DNA from: Anaerolineae bacterium
Lineage (GTDB): Bacteria > Chloroflexota > Anaerolineae > Aggregatilineales > UBA3940
DNA: 64,000 nucleotides
Reading direction: 5' to 3'
Assembly (NCBI GenBank): GCA_016926255.1
Contig: JAFGOY010000077.1
Span: forward strand, 1-64,000
Shown: positions 25,233-34,433 of the stretch, one piece after another
How positions within the stretch are numbered: position 1 is the first letter of the stretch
How the letters are laid out: each line of letters begins with the position of its first letter
Notes under the pieces: generated by a model
Told to the model about the DNA's origin: nothing
Seen by the model: only the letters and a program-made list of their open reading frames with translations
The model's database searches: none
Translations under genes and position numbers: made by a program

Positions 25233-25255
25233 GGCGCTGAGGCACCGGGCCAAGA
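25233..25255 (+). repeat. Leader element copy 2 (GCGCTGARGCACCGRGCYAAGA)
   Basis: Second copy of the element at 1673-1695, 20 of 23 positions identical, located between radA and the S8 protease gene about 45 bases before the latter's start. Unknown function. Confidence 0.3.
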
Positions 25256-25299
25256 TGGGCGATACTCGATTGGGATCAGATAGACAGGAAGAATGGTGA

Positions 25300-27717
25300 G
25301 TGATCATGCAGGAAGAAACATCAAAATCAAACGCGACTATCAAATCATCCAGGGAGACAGAAGTCGCCCGACCGCACGGCTGTGTGACGGGGCTGTTCGT
25401 TGGAGTAATTCTGCTGGTTGCCGGATCGCTGGGCTGTGTCTGGCTGTCGATGTTAATGCCGGGGCTGGTGCCTGAGTCAACCGTCTCCAACCTGTCACCG
25501 GTGGCGGTCTATTCGTTCGTGCTGCTCCTGCTGTTCGGCGCGGTCGCACTGTTCGTGAAGGATGAACGGTTTGGCTTGTGGCGTGGGATCGCCCTGTCAC
25601 TAGCGATGAGTGGTGCATTTGTGCTGGTGATCGGCGGGCTGTATGCCGCCGATCAGTCGCTGACCTGGCCCGGCATGCCCGACTGGGTGACCGCGCTGTG
25701 CGGTCTGCTGTTTGGTGCGGTGATGATTATCATCTGGCGCAGGCATTTCATTGCTCCCCCGCTGCGAGGTACGATCCTGCTCGGCATGGGGCTGGGGCTG
25801 ATCGCTTCACTGGCCTGGGGGGTGAGCGGATCGCTGGGAACGCCCGACGAAGTACTGCTTGCTTTTCTCGATGCCCTGTCACTGTCGGTGGTGGTGGCGG
25901 TGCTGATCCGCCTGATCTTCATCTATGACGAGGATTTCCTGGCCCGCTGGCCGATCTGGTCGATGCTGATCAGCGGTGCGGTCTGCGCGGCTTTTCTGCC
26001 GGGGTTGTTTGCGATGCGGGGGTACTGGGTGCAGGGGAATGCGCTGCTGGTCGCGGTGATTCCCTTTGGCGTGATCGCCGGGATGCTGCTTACCCTCGGC
26101 GAGGAACCCCAACCGCGCCGCACGTGGTGGGCGACAATCGGCTTTTTGTTTTGTGGCTTTCTGCTTCCCTTCGCGTTCACCGAGGGTGTCGAAGGTGACT
26201 GGATGCTTGACGAACTGCTGGCTGCCTGGTCGAGGCCGACACTTGTCGGCCTGCTGACCGGTTCTGCGCTGGCGGTGCTGGGAATGCCACTTCGCCGCTG
26301 GATCGGGCGTGATAAAAACCGCCTCCCGGTTTCGGTTGGAGTTGGGATCGGTGGTATAGCACTTGCCGCTGGTGCCTATCTGGGATTGGGGCAGCCGGGT
26401 GTGCAGCCGTTCAGCTATTTCGTCGTGATGGCGGATCAGGCCGATACCGATTTTGCCGCCGACATTACCGATCTCGACGAACGGCGTCAGGTGGTCTTCG
26501 ATACGCTGATCGAACATGCCGAGGAGACTCAATCCGATCTACGGGCATACCTCGATCAACGAAATGTCAGCTATACCCCGTATTACCTGGTCAACGGGAT
26601 CGAGGTTCAGACGTACAATCCACTGCTTCGCTATCAAATTATTGGGCGTTCGGACGTGGAAAAGATACTTGACAGTCCGCAAGCTCGCCCACTTCCCCCT
26701 GAAGCCGAGGCGATTGACTTGCTCATGGATGCTTCACGTGAGGAAGAGTCGCTGTCCTGGGGTATCGACTCGGTGGATGCCGAACTGGTCTGGGAGGAAT
26801 ACGATGTGACCGGGGAGGGGATCGTCATTGGTCATGCCGACAGCGGCGTCGACTGGCATCACCCGGCGTTGGAATCGCAGTACATGGGCAGTGAAGATTC
26901 GCACGACTATACGTGGTTCGATCCCTGGGAAGGTACCACCGAGCCAACAGATGCCGGGGGGCATGGCACGCACACGCTGGGGACGATTCTGGGGCAGGAT
27001 CGGATCGGGGTTGCGCCCGGCGCGAAGTGGATCGCCTGCCGGAACCTCGCCCGAAACCTGGGTAATCCACCATTCTATCTGGACTGTATGCAGTTTCTCT
27101 TTGCGCCCTTCCCCCAGGGTGGCGATCCGTTCGCCGACGGTGACCCATCGCACGGGGCGAATATCACCAGCAACTCGTGGGGATGTCCGCCGGAGGAAGG
27201 CTGCGATGGGCTGACGCTTGCCATCGGCGTGTCGCATCTGCGAAATGCCGGGCAGATGTTCGTGGTCAGCGCCGGAAACGAGGGGCCGGTATGCAGCAGC
27301 GTATGGGCCCCGGCCAGCGCCGACGACGCTTTTTCGGTCGGCGCGATCGGCAGCGGAGGGGACATTGCTTACTTTAGCAGTCGCGGGCCGGTGCTGGTCG
27401 ATGGCAGTGGCCGTGTCAAGCCAGATATTGTCGCGCCGGGTGTCAATGTGCTTTCCAGTATACCTGGCGGGGGATACGGGTATTCGGATGGGACGTCAAT
27501 GGCCGGGCCACATGTCGCCGGAGTCGTTGCGCTGCTGTGGTCGGCTGATCCCGTTCTGATCGGGGACGTGGATCGCACCGAGGAAGTCCTGACCGGCACG
27601 GCGCACTATTCGTCTGCCGGAAACCTGTGCGGGGCCGACACCGGGGAGGTCAACAACGTTTATGGTTATGGATTAATCGATGCTGACGATGCCGTCCAGT
27701 CAGCACTCGGCAAGTAG
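25300..27717 (+). CDS. Polytopic membrane protein fused to a subtilisin-like (S8) protease
   Basis: An 805-residue protein. The first 370 residues hold about ten hydrophobic helices, an arrangement unlike secreted subtilisins, which have only a signal peptide and propeptide. After an intermediate region (about 385-480) that may act as a propeptide comes a complete S8 domain: Asp514 in GHADSGVDW, His555 in GGHGTHTLG, an Asn in ITSNSWG, and Ser733 in GTSMAGPHVAG. The triad is intact, so it should be active; the protease would face the outside if the helix count is even. GTG at 25300 has AGGAAG eight bases upstream; ATG at 25306 is the alternative. Confidence 0.8.
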   Translation: MIMQEETSKSNATIKSSRETEVARPHGCVTGLFVGVILLVAGSLGCVWLSMLMPGLVPESTVSNLSPVAVYSFVLLLLFGAVALFVKDERFGLWRGIALSLAMSGAFVLVIGGLYAADQSLTWPGMPDWVTALCGLLFGAVMIIIWRRHFIAPPLRGTILLGMGLGLIASLAWGVSGSLGTPDEVLLAFLDALSLSVVVAVLIRLIFIYDEDFLARWPIWSMLISGAVCAAFLPGLFAMRGYWVQGNALLVAVIPFGVIAGMLLTLGEEPQPRRTWWATIGFLFCGFLLPFAFTEGVEGDWMLDELLAAWSRPTLVGLLTGSALAVLGMPLRRWIGRDKNRLPVSVGVGIGGIALAAGAYLGLGQPGVQPFSYFVVMADQADTDFAADITDLDERRQVVFDTLIEHAEETQSDLRAYLDQRNVSYTPYYLVNGIEVQTYNPLLRYQIIGRSDVEKILDSPQARPLPPEAEAIDLLMDASREEESLSWGIDSVDAELVWEEYDVTGEGIVIGHADSGVDWHHPALESQYMGSEDSHDYTWFDPWEGTTEPTDAGGHGTHTLGTILGQDRIGVAPGAKWIACRNLARNLGNPPFYLDCMQFLFAPFPQGGDPFADGDPSHGANITSNSWGCPPEEGCDGLTLAIGVSHLRNAGQMFVVSAGNEGPVCSSVWAPASADDAFSVGAIGSGGDIAYFSSRGPVLVDGSGRVKPDIVAPGVNVLSSIPGGGYGYSDGTSMAGPHVAGVVALLWSADPVLIGDVDRTEEVLTGTAHYSSAGNLCGADTGEVNNVYGYGLIDADDAVQSALGK

Positions 27718-27756
27718 GGTAAACGTGATTATCGATAAGTTCCAGGGAACCGATCT

Positions 27757-29565
27757 GTGACACCTGACGCTCTCACCGTATTAATAATCACCGGGGCTGC
27801 ACTGGTTCTGTTCGTCACTGAGTTGGTTGCACCGGATATCGTTGCCCTGATGGTGCTGGTCAGCCTGGGAGTGACCGGTATTCTCGATCTGTCCGAGTTG
27901 TTCAGTGGATTCGGCAGCCCGGTGGAACTGACATTGATCGGCATCTTCATGCTGACGTCGGCACTCCGGCAGACGGGGGTGACGGCCTATATCGGTCAGT
28001 TCATCCTGCGCTGGACTCAGAATCTCGACGAGCGCCCGCTGGTCGGGATGCTGGCGCTGTCGTCGGCATTTGCCGCAGTCTGGATGAACACTGTTGCCGC
28101 CGCCGCACTGATCGCCCCGGTTGGGCGGCGCATTGCGCTGAAGCGGGATATCAGCCCGTCCCAGTTGATGATGCCGATCTCTTTTGGCGCGCTGCTGGGG
28201 GGGATGGCGACTCTGCTCACGACCAGCAACCTGCTGGTATCAGGGCTGCTCTCCGAACGCGGGCTGCCTGCCTTCGGCCTGTTCGATTTCATGCCGGTCG
28301 GCGGGCCGATTGCGCTGATCGGGCTGGTGTACCTGACCCTGTTCAGCAAATCGCTGCTGCCCAACCGCGCTCCAAGCGATCAATGGAGCGGGCTTCGTAA
28401 CGCACGCAAGGAACTGACGAAAACGTACCGGCTGTCGATGCGGCTGCACGAAGCCTATGTGCTGCCTGATTCGCCGCTGGTGGGCATCTCACTTGCGGCG
28501 AGTGACCTGGGGCACCAGTATGGGGTCACCGTATCAGCGGTGGTGCGCGGGCGCGACACCTTCGCGCCGCCCGATCCCGCGATCAGGCTGCGGGCCGGGG
28601 ACTGGCTGCTGTTACAGGGTCGGCCTGCCGAAGTGGATACCGCCGCCGGGAACCTGGGCCTGGACCTGTTCGAGTTCGAAGAAAGCTCGCAGGCAGTTCT
28701 GTTCCGGGCTAACAGCGAACTGGCCGAAGTCGCCCTGTCGCCCCGGTCGAAGCTGTTTGGCCGAACACTCTCTGAAATCAGTTTCCGCGACAAGTACGGA
28801 GTGACGGTTCTGGCGATCTGGCATGAGGGACGTCCGGTGCGGTCGTATCTCTCAGAGTATGCGCTCAACCGGGGCGATGCGATGCTGGTGATGGGGACGC
28901 CGGAACGGCTGGGTGTTCTGAGCCGTGATTCGGATTTCCTGGTGCTGACTCATCTGCCGGAGATTCCAGAGCACCGCGAACGGGCAGCGACTGCCCTGCT
29001 GATCCTGGTGGCGTTTCTGGTGGTCGTGGCTTTCAACTGGCTGCCGGTGGCGCTGGCGGCTTTGCTGGCGGCGATTGCTTCAGTGCTGGCGGGCTGTGAG
29101 ACGGTCGAGCAGGCGCGGGACAGTATCTCCTGGCAGGTGCTTTTCCTCGTCGGGGGGATGCTGCCACTGGCGACCGCGCTCGACCAGACCGGGGCGGCGG
29201 GCCTGGTAATCGATGGCCTGTTCAGGCTGACGGGCGAGATCGGCCCGCGCGGGGTGCTGATGCTGTTCTTTTTGCTGACGGCACTGGTCAGCCAGTTCAC
29301 GTCGGGGCAGGCAGCGACGCTGATCGTCGCGCCGCTGGCGCTTTCGAGCGCGTTCCAGTTTGCCATCAATCCACAGACGTTGCTGGTGGCGGTGGCGATT
29401 GGCGCATCGACCGGGTTCCTCTCGCCGATCAGTCATCCGGCTAACCTGCTGGTGATGGGCTCCGGCGGCTACCGGTTCGGGGATTACGCCCGGTTGGGCG
29501 CGCCGCTGGTGCTGGTGGCCGCCTTGGGGGTCTACTTGCTGGCTCCGCTGGCTTACCCGTTTTGA
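27757..29565 (+). CDS. SLC13/DASS-type permease with two internal TrkA-C domains
   Basis: A 602-residue membrane protein of the ion transporter superfamily: helices before about residue 210 and after about 410 surround a cytoplasmic insert with two RCK_C (TrkA-C) modules (LPDSPLVGISLAASDLGHQYGVTV and LSPRSKLFGRTLSEISFRDKYGVTV). Re-entrant motifs NTVAAAALIAPVG and SGQAATLIVAPLAL mark the two halves. Relatives move dicarboxylates, sulfate or other anions with sodium; the substrate here is unknown. GTG start at 27757 with GGGA upstream. It follows the protease by 39 bases and may be co-transcribed. Confidence 0.82.
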   Translation: MTPDALTVLIITGAALVLFVTELVAPDIVALMVLVSLGVTGILDLSELFSGFGSPVELTLIGIFMLTSALRQTGVTAYIGQFILRWTQNLDERPLVGMLALSSAFAAVWMNTVAAAALIAPVGRRIALKRDISPSQLMMPISFGALLGGMATLLTTSNLLVSGLLSERGLPAFGLFDFMPVGGPIALIGLVYLTLFSKSLLPNRAPSDQWSGLRNARKELTKTYRLSMRLHEAYVLPDSPLVGISLAASDLGHQYGVTVSAVVRGRDTFAPPDPAIRLRAGDWLLLQGRPAEVDTAAGNLGLDLFEFEESSQAVLFRANSELAEVALSPRSKLFGRTLSEISFRDKYGVTVLAIWHEGRPVRSYLSEYALNRGDAMLVMGTPERLGVLSRDSDFLVLTHLPEIPEHRERAATALLILVAFLVVVAFNWLPVALAALLAAIASVLAGCETVEQARDSISWQVLFLVGGMLPLATALDQTGAAGLVIDGLFRLTGEIGPRGVLMLFFLLTALVSQFTSGQAATLIVAPLALSSAFQFAINPQTLLVAVAIGASTGFLSPISHPANLLVMGSGGYRFGDYARLGAPLVLVAALGVYLLAPLAYPF

Positions 29566-29590
29566 TGGTATTCGGTGGAGAGTAGTTTTT

Positions 29591-29709
29591 AGCGTGACGG
29601 AGCACCCCCTCTGCCGAACCTGCGGTTCGTGCCATCGTTAATCAACCTGCGGTTGATTATTAGGAGTTTTGCCGCAGGCAAAACATCCATCTCCCCCACA
29701 GGGGGCGAT
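29591..29709. repeat. Array of four small hairpins with TGC/GCA loops
   Basis: Between convergent genes: CGAACC-TGC-GGTTCG (29615-29629), TAATCAACC-TGC-GGTTGATTA (29639-29659), GTTTTGCC-GCA-GGCAAAAC (29666-29684), CCCCC-ACA-GGGGG (29693-29705). The first module and its upstream flank match 8651-8689, and the last matches the CCCCC/GGGGG modules there. The second and third hairpins look inserted between conserved outer modules. No ORF. Confidence 0.65.
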
Positions 29710-29749
29710 CGGGTTGGCTTTGTTTGATAAGGACTACCTAGTCTCGCCT

Positions 29750-30547
29750 TCAGTGGACGATCAATATAATTGACGCCGCAAATGCCAGCACGATGATCGC
29801 GGCGACGTACCAATCGACGGGCTGCATGTGGATGTCGTGCAGGATGGTGCGGCGGCGCGGAGCGCTGGCATTACTCGCGATCCCGAATCCGCGTGCGGCC
29901 AATCCCAGTGAGAGCGAATCGCTCAAACGCAGTGAAGCAACGATCAGGGCGATCAGCGTCGGGAAGGTCGCCTTGACCCGCTTGATGACGTTCCCCTTAC
30001 TCGTATCCCAGCCGCGCGTCTGCTGCGCTTCGGTGATGGTTGTGTACAGGCGGCGGATGGTGCCCAGCGCATGGATCGCCAGCACGAAGATCATCGCCCA
30101 GGGGTAGGGCATTCCGAATTTCTGGAAGGCCAGCACGAGCCTGTCGGCGGGGGTGGTCAGCACGGGGACGAGTGCAGTGAAGGCTGCCGCAGCGATCCGC
30201 AGGCCGTAGGACAGGCCCAATAGAACCCCCGATTGTGAAATCTGTATCGTGCCAACCTGGAACATCACTGGCCCGCTGCCGGGGCTGAACAAGGGCTGAA
30301 CGATCAGGATGATCAGGATCAGAAAGGCCAGGGTTTTCCACGTCTCACCGATCTTTTTAAGGGGCAGCCCTCCGGTGAGCAGAATTACCTGGGTCGAGAG
30401 AAGCAGCACGGCAAGCCCTGCCACGTTTGACATGACGATGCACAGGATCAGCCAGCAGAAGGCGAAGATCAGCTTGACACGCGGATCGAGACGGTAAAGC
30501 CATCCGCTTTCGACGGTGTTCAGAGTGAAGACTCCTGTCTGGGTCAT
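29750..30547 (-). CDS. ecfT: ECF transporter T component (EcfT)
   Basis: A 265-residue membrane protein of the energy-coupling factor family (CbiQ/EcfT). It has about five to six helices and the two Ala-Arg-Gly-type coupling motifs near the C-terminus (QQTRGWD and LAARGFG) that contact the ATPases. Its ATG overlaps the stop of the ATPase gene by four bases (ATGA), so it is translationally coupled. With the neighbouring S and A genes it forms a complete dedicated ECF importer. Confidence 0.9.
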   Translation of the reverse strand: MTQTGVFTLNTVESGWLYRLDPRVKLIFAFCWLILCIVMSNVAGLAVLLLSTQVILLTGGLPLKKIGETWKTLAFLILIILIVQPLFSPGSGPVMFQVGTIQISQSGVLLGLSYGLRIAAAAFTALVPVLTTPADRLVLAFQKFGMPYPWAMIFVLAIHALGTIRRLYTTITEAQQTRGWDTSKGNVIKRVKATFPTLIALIVASLRLSDSLSLGLAARGFGIASNASAPRRRTILHDIHMQPVDWYVAAIIVLAFAASIILIVH

Positions 30548-32247
30548 GGCAGGCGCTCCGAGAGAGTCCGGGCTGCGCCCTGCGGTGTGAGGTCAGCGGC
30601 CAGCCAGGGAGCATCCAGCAGGGTGGCAAGCTGAACGGCGAAGGGCGGTTCAAGCCCGGCCTGCCTGAGTACGGCAGCCTGTGAAAATACGTCGGCGGGC
30701 AGGCCATCGGCGGCGATGCGGCCCCCGTCGAGGACGAGCAGGCGTTCGGCGCAGCGGGCGGCCATCTCCATGTCATGGGTAATCAGGATGATCGTGGCCC
30801 CGGCGCGGTGGCGGCCTTCGAGCCAGCCGACCACCCGATCACATCCGGCGGCATCCAGCCCAACTGTTGGCTCGTCGAGGACAAGGATCGGCGTGTTCAG
30901 CGCGGCGACCGAAGCTAAAGCAACCATCCGGCGCGTGCTGAAACTCAATTCGGCGGGCGGGTAATCGGAGAGATCGGCCAGGCCAAACTGTTCGAGCGCT
31001 TCCTCTATCCTGCATCGAATCTCCCGGTTATCCAGACTGATATTGTGCGGGCCGAAAGCGACCTCCTCGTACACGGTCGGGTTAAAAATCTGCACTTCGG
31101 GATTCTGGAAGGCGAAGCCGACCTGCCGGGCGATCTGCCCGATGGGGCGTTTGGCGATGTCTTCGCCGAACAATTTGACGGTTCCCTCAGTGGGACGCAG
31201 CAGGCCGATCAGGTGCTTTGATAGGGTCGTCTTGCCCGCACCGTTGTCGCCGGTCAGGACGGCGAACTGGCCAGACGGGATGGTGAGATCGAGATCAGCC
31301 AACACCAAGCGCTGATCGTAGGCGAAACTGAGGCGGGTCAATTCGACCGCCGGGGGAGCATCGTCGGGGGTTCTGGTCGACTTCTTCACCGGTCCCGGGC
31401 CGTTGGGAAGGATCGGGAGGATTTCGGCGGCGGCTTCTTCGGCGGTCAGGCAGTTCGATACCAACCGGCGGTGGCCATTCAACTGTGCCATGAACTGGCT
31501 GGTAGGTGGCAAGGTGATCCCTTGATAGAGCATCCCACCGAATATCTCACGCGGCGTCCCACTGGCGACGATCCGGCCCTGGTTGAGGATCAACACCCGG
31601 TCGGCGAGAGCGGCGATTACTGCCGGGTCGTTTTCAGTGAGCAAGATGGTTAAGTTCTCGCTGCTTTTTAAATCACGCAGCACGGCGATCATCTCGGCTC
31701 TGGCAGCAGGGGCCAATCCGCCGGCGGGCTGATCGAGAATCAGAACCTTTGGTTTCAACGCGAGAGCCGCCGCAAGCGCAAGGCGCTTCTGCTGCCCGCC
31801 CGATAAGGTCTGCGGCGGCTGGCTGCGGGGAAGATCTGCGAGGCCGACCGCGCCGAGCACCCAGTTGATGCGCTTCCGCATTTCGGTGGGTGGAACGCCC
31901 AGGTTTTCCATTCCCCAGGCGATTTCAGCTTCGACGGTGGGATTGAACAACTGGCCTGACGACTCTTGCAGCACCAGCCCGATCAGGTCGGAGAGCGCGC
32001 CGGGCGGCGCTTCTTGAACATCCTTCCCTTCGACAAGTATTTGCCCGTCCAACTGGCCGATGGTCAGCCGGGGGGCAAGCCCGGCGACCGACAGGCAGAG
32101 AGTGGTTTTCCCGGCGTTGTTCGGTCCGGTGATAGCGGCACAGGTTCCCGCCTCGATATCGAAGGAAACATCGTCAAGCGCCGTTTGCCAGGGCTGGCCG
32201 GGTTTGAGCGGTGGATAGGAATAAGTAAGGCTCTCGACGCTGATCAT
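30544..32247 (-). CDS. ECF transporter A component, two ABC ATPase domains fused
   Basis: A 567-residue protein with two ABC cassettes in one chain, replacing the EcfA1/EcfA2 pair. First Walker A GPNNAGKTT at residues 41-49 with signature TLSGGQQKRLALA; second Walker A GDNGAGKTT near residue 330, whose signature is degenerate (PAELSFSTRRMVALA in place of LSGGQ). The second Walker B (PILVLDEPTVGLD) is intact. Loss of one canonical signature suggests an asymmetric dimer in which one ATP site is regulatory. Confidence 0.9.
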   Translation of the reverse strand: MISVESLTYSYPPLKPGQPWQTALDDVSFDIEAGTCAAITGPNNAGKTTLCLSVAGLAPRLTIGQLDGQILVEGKDVQEAPPGALSDLIGLVLQESSGQLFNPTVEAEIAWGMENLGVPPTEMRKRINWVLGAVGLADLPRSQPPQTLSGGQQKRLALAAALALKPKVLILDQPAGGLAPAARAEMIAVLRDLKSSENLTILLTENDPAVIAALADRVLILNQGRIVASGTPREIFGGMLYQGITLPPTSQFMAQLNGHRRLVSNCLTAEEAAAEILPILPNGPGPVKKSTRTPDDAPPAVELTRLSFAYDQRLVLADLDLTIPSGQFAVLTGDNGAGKTTLSKHLIGLLRPTEGTVKLFGEDIAKRPIGQIARQVGFAFQNPEVQIFNPTVYEEVAFGPHNISLDNREIRCRIEEALEQFGLADLSDYPPAELSFSTRRMVALASVAALNTPILVLDEPTVGLDAAGCDRVVGWLEGRHRAGATIILITHDMEMAARCAERLLVLDGGRIAADGLPADVFSQAAVLRQAGLEPPFAVQLATLLDAPWLAADLTPQGAARTLSERLP

Positions 32248-32268
32248 AGGTGGCTCGGTCGCTTCTGG

Positions 32269-32802
32269 CTATATCTGGGGCGGTTGGTTCAACTGGCGCA
32301 GTCGCGGGTAGGCGCGGGCAACGGCGGCATAAACGACCGCTCCCAGCGCGCCGAAACCGGCCTGCACCGCGTTGAACGGGACTTCGCTGGCGGCGACAAC
32401 CGGCCCGCCGTAGATGGCGATCAATGCCTCGCCTGCGAAATAGCCGCTAACCAGGATCAGGCCACCGATGATAACGCCCAGCGCCAGCCGCCCGGCATTC
32501 GGTTTGCGGTAGGCGATCCACCCGGCGACAAACCCCTGCAGTCCATGGACAACGAGTGAAAGCGGGGCGAAACTGGCATACCCGCTGACGATATCGGCCA
32601 GCCCGGTGCCCAGCCCGCCTGCGATCAATCCTACCCAGGGGCCGAAAGCGAACGAAGCCAGATAGATCACAATATCGCCCAGATGGACATAGCCAACGGC
32701 GGGCGTGATGGCGACATGCACCATTGTCAGGCCCCAGACGAGTGCGGTCATCACAGCGGTGATGGCTAATGTACGTGGGTTGTTCAAATCGAATTTCATC
32801 AT
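32269..32802 (-). CDS. ECF transporter S (substrate-binding) component
   Basis: A 177-residue membrane protein with six predicted helices and the ECF S pattern VGYVHLGDIVIYLASFAFGPWVGLIAGGLGTGLADIVSG, closest in appearance to the PF07155-type (HmpT/RibU/PdxU-like) S components. Substrate cannot be read directly; the MocR-type PLP regulator leading the operon makes a vitamin B6 compound a reasonable guess, not more. It lies 22 bases after the regulator gene and 21 bases before the ATPase gene. Confidence 0.82.
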   Translation of the reverse strand: MMKFDLNNPRTLAITAVMTALVWGLTMVHVAITPAVGYVHLGDIVIYLASFAFGPWVGLIAGGLGTGLADIVSGYASFAPLSLVVHGLQGFVAGWIAYRKPNAGRLALGVIIGGLILVSGYFAGEALIAIYGGPVVAASEVPFNAVQAGFGALGAVVYAAVARAYPRLRQLNQPPQI

Positions 32803-32824
32803 ATTCTCCTAACAACAAACCATT

Positions 32825-34306
32825 CTATAAAAACGGGCCGCTGAAATCCTGTTCAGGGTATTCATACCCGATGACAAGGTCTTTCCAGGTCGATGCCAGC
32901 CGTGCGATCCCCTGTTCGATTACATCGGGCGGGTGGGCGACCATGTTCAGCCGCAGGTGATGGCTGCCCCGTTCGTTGGTATAGAACAGCGGGCCAATCG
33001 CAAAGGCGACATTGTTTCGCACCGCATTCAGGTAAAGCTCGGTGGCGGTCGGGCCATCTTCGGGGAGTTTCACCCAGAGATAGAGTCCGCCGGTCGGTTC
33101 GATCCAGTTCGCTTCCGGCCAATGACGGGTCATGGCGGTCAGCATGGCCGTCCGGCGCGAGCGGCAGGCGGCGCGGACATTCACCAGGTGATCGTCGATC
33201 TGACCGCTTTCCAGCGCGAGGTGGATCGCCCGCTGGTTGAGGGCCGGGGTGCAGATATCGGCGGCGGTCTTGACCCGCGCTAAACGTCGATACAGTTGCC
33301 CGCTGGCGAGCAGGTAGCCGATCCGCATGCCGGGGAGCAACACCTTGCTGAAACTGCTGGCGTACAGTACGAGGTTGGCCGTATCGAGAGCCTTGAGCGG
33401 CGGCGGCGGAGTGCCGACCGTATTCAATTCTTCGTAGACGCCGTCTTCCAGAACCGGGACACGGTAGCGTTCGGCCAGCGTGAGCAGCGTGCGCCGACGA
33501 TGGAGTGGCATCACCGTGCCGGTCGGGTTGTGATAGGTCGGCGCGATGTAGATCAGGCGTGGGCGGTGCTCAACGATCAGCGTTTCGAGTTGATCGACCT
33601 GCAATCCTTCCTCGTCAACCGGCACACCGACCGGGATCACGCCGCGCGCATAGGCGATATCGAGGATGCCGGGGTAGGTGGGATTGCTGGTCAGGAGCAC
33701 GTCGCCGGGGTTGAGCAGCGCCTGGATCGCCAGGTCGAGCGCCTGCTGGCAGCCGCCGGTGATCAGCACTTCGCCCGCAGTGATGTCGATCCCGCGCCTG
33801 TTGAACGATGTAGCAATCGCCTCACGCAGCGGCGGGAACCCTTCGGGAACTTCATAGGAAATCGCTGCCCCACCGTCGCGGGTGAGCACGGTATTGATCG
33901 ACTCGCGGATAATATCGACCGGCAGGAAACTGTCAGGGGGAGTGCCCTGCCCGAAATCGATCACGCCGGGTCGACCGGCAAGGCGTAGCAGTTCGCGCAG
34001 TGCCGCGCCCTGCGGACGGGACGTCCCCGCCAATACGCTGGTATCGTGTTCGATGGGGGTGATATCCGGTTCGGCGACGAATGTCCCCCGCCCAACGCGC
34101 GCCTCGATGTAGCCGTTAGCCTTCAAGTCGTCATAGGCAGCGACGACACTGATCCGCGCCACGCCCAGCTGCTCTGCCAGATCGCGGGTCGCAGGGAGGC
34201 GGTCACCAGGAGCCAGATGCCCATCCTCGATCTGCCGGATCAACTGGTTCTTTAGCTGCTCGTAGAGCGGCTTCGGGTTGTTGTGCTCGAGTGTTATCGC
34301 CAGCAT
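32825..34306 (-). CDS. MocR/PdxR-type transcription factor: GntR helix-turn-helix plus aminotransferase fold
   Basis: A 493-residue protein. Residues about 10-75 are a GntR winged helix (PLYEQLKNQLIRQIEDGHLAPGDRLPATRDLAEQLGV), and the rest is a class I aminotransferase fold with the PLP Lys in SSFSKVLLPGMRIGYL and an intact YHNPTG motif. MocR proteins sense PLP or amino-acid aldimines and control B6 or amino-acid genes. It is the first gene of the ECF operon, whereas MocR genes are usually divergent from their targets. A true aminotransferase role is the alternative. ATG at 34306 has GGTGAGAG upstream; the frame upstream to 34468 overlaps the divergent leader and was not used. Confidence 0.8.
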   Translation of the reverse strand: MLAITLEHNNPKPLYEQLKNQLIRQIEDGHLAPGDRLPATRDLAEQLGVARISVVAAYDDLKANGYIEARVGRGTFVAEPDITPIEHDTSVLAGTSRPQGAALRELLRLAGRPGVIDFGQGTPPDSFLPVDIIRESINTVLTRDGGAAISYEVPEGFPPLREAIATSFNRRGIDITAGEVLITGGCQQALDLAIQALLNPGDVLLTSNPTYPGILDIAYARGVIPVGVPVDEEGLQVDQLETLIVEHRPRLIYIAPTYHNPTGTVMPLHRRRTLLTLAERYRVPVLEDGVYEELNTVGTPPPPLKALDTANLVLYASSFSKVLLPGMRIGYLLASGQLYRRLARVKTAADICTPALNQRAIHLALESGQIDDHLVNVRAACRSRRTAMLTAMTRHWPEANWIEPTGGLYLWVKLPEDGPTATELYLNAVRNNVAFAIGPLFYTNERGSHHLRLNMVAHPPDVIEQGIARLASTWKDLVIGYEYPEQDFSGPFL

Positions 34307-34433
34307 GGTTCTCTCACCAATCACTGCTATCACTTTCGAGTTTACCGCATCGATAAGTCCATGTATAGGGCCATATAAGACCAATTTGCCAACGGGAATA
34401 GGGATCGCTATGCTGCTTATGGAGGGAGTCACA

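Noticed and set aside
29591-29709. CRISPR array
   Set aside because: The repeats differ in stem sequence and spacing, are palindromes of under 25 bases, and there are no uniform spacers or cas genes.
32803-32824. Vitamin riboswitch (TPP or FMN) ahead of the ECF S component
   Set aside because: Only 22 bases separate it from the preceding gene, too short for a riboswitch, and the upstream divergent region shows no such consensus.
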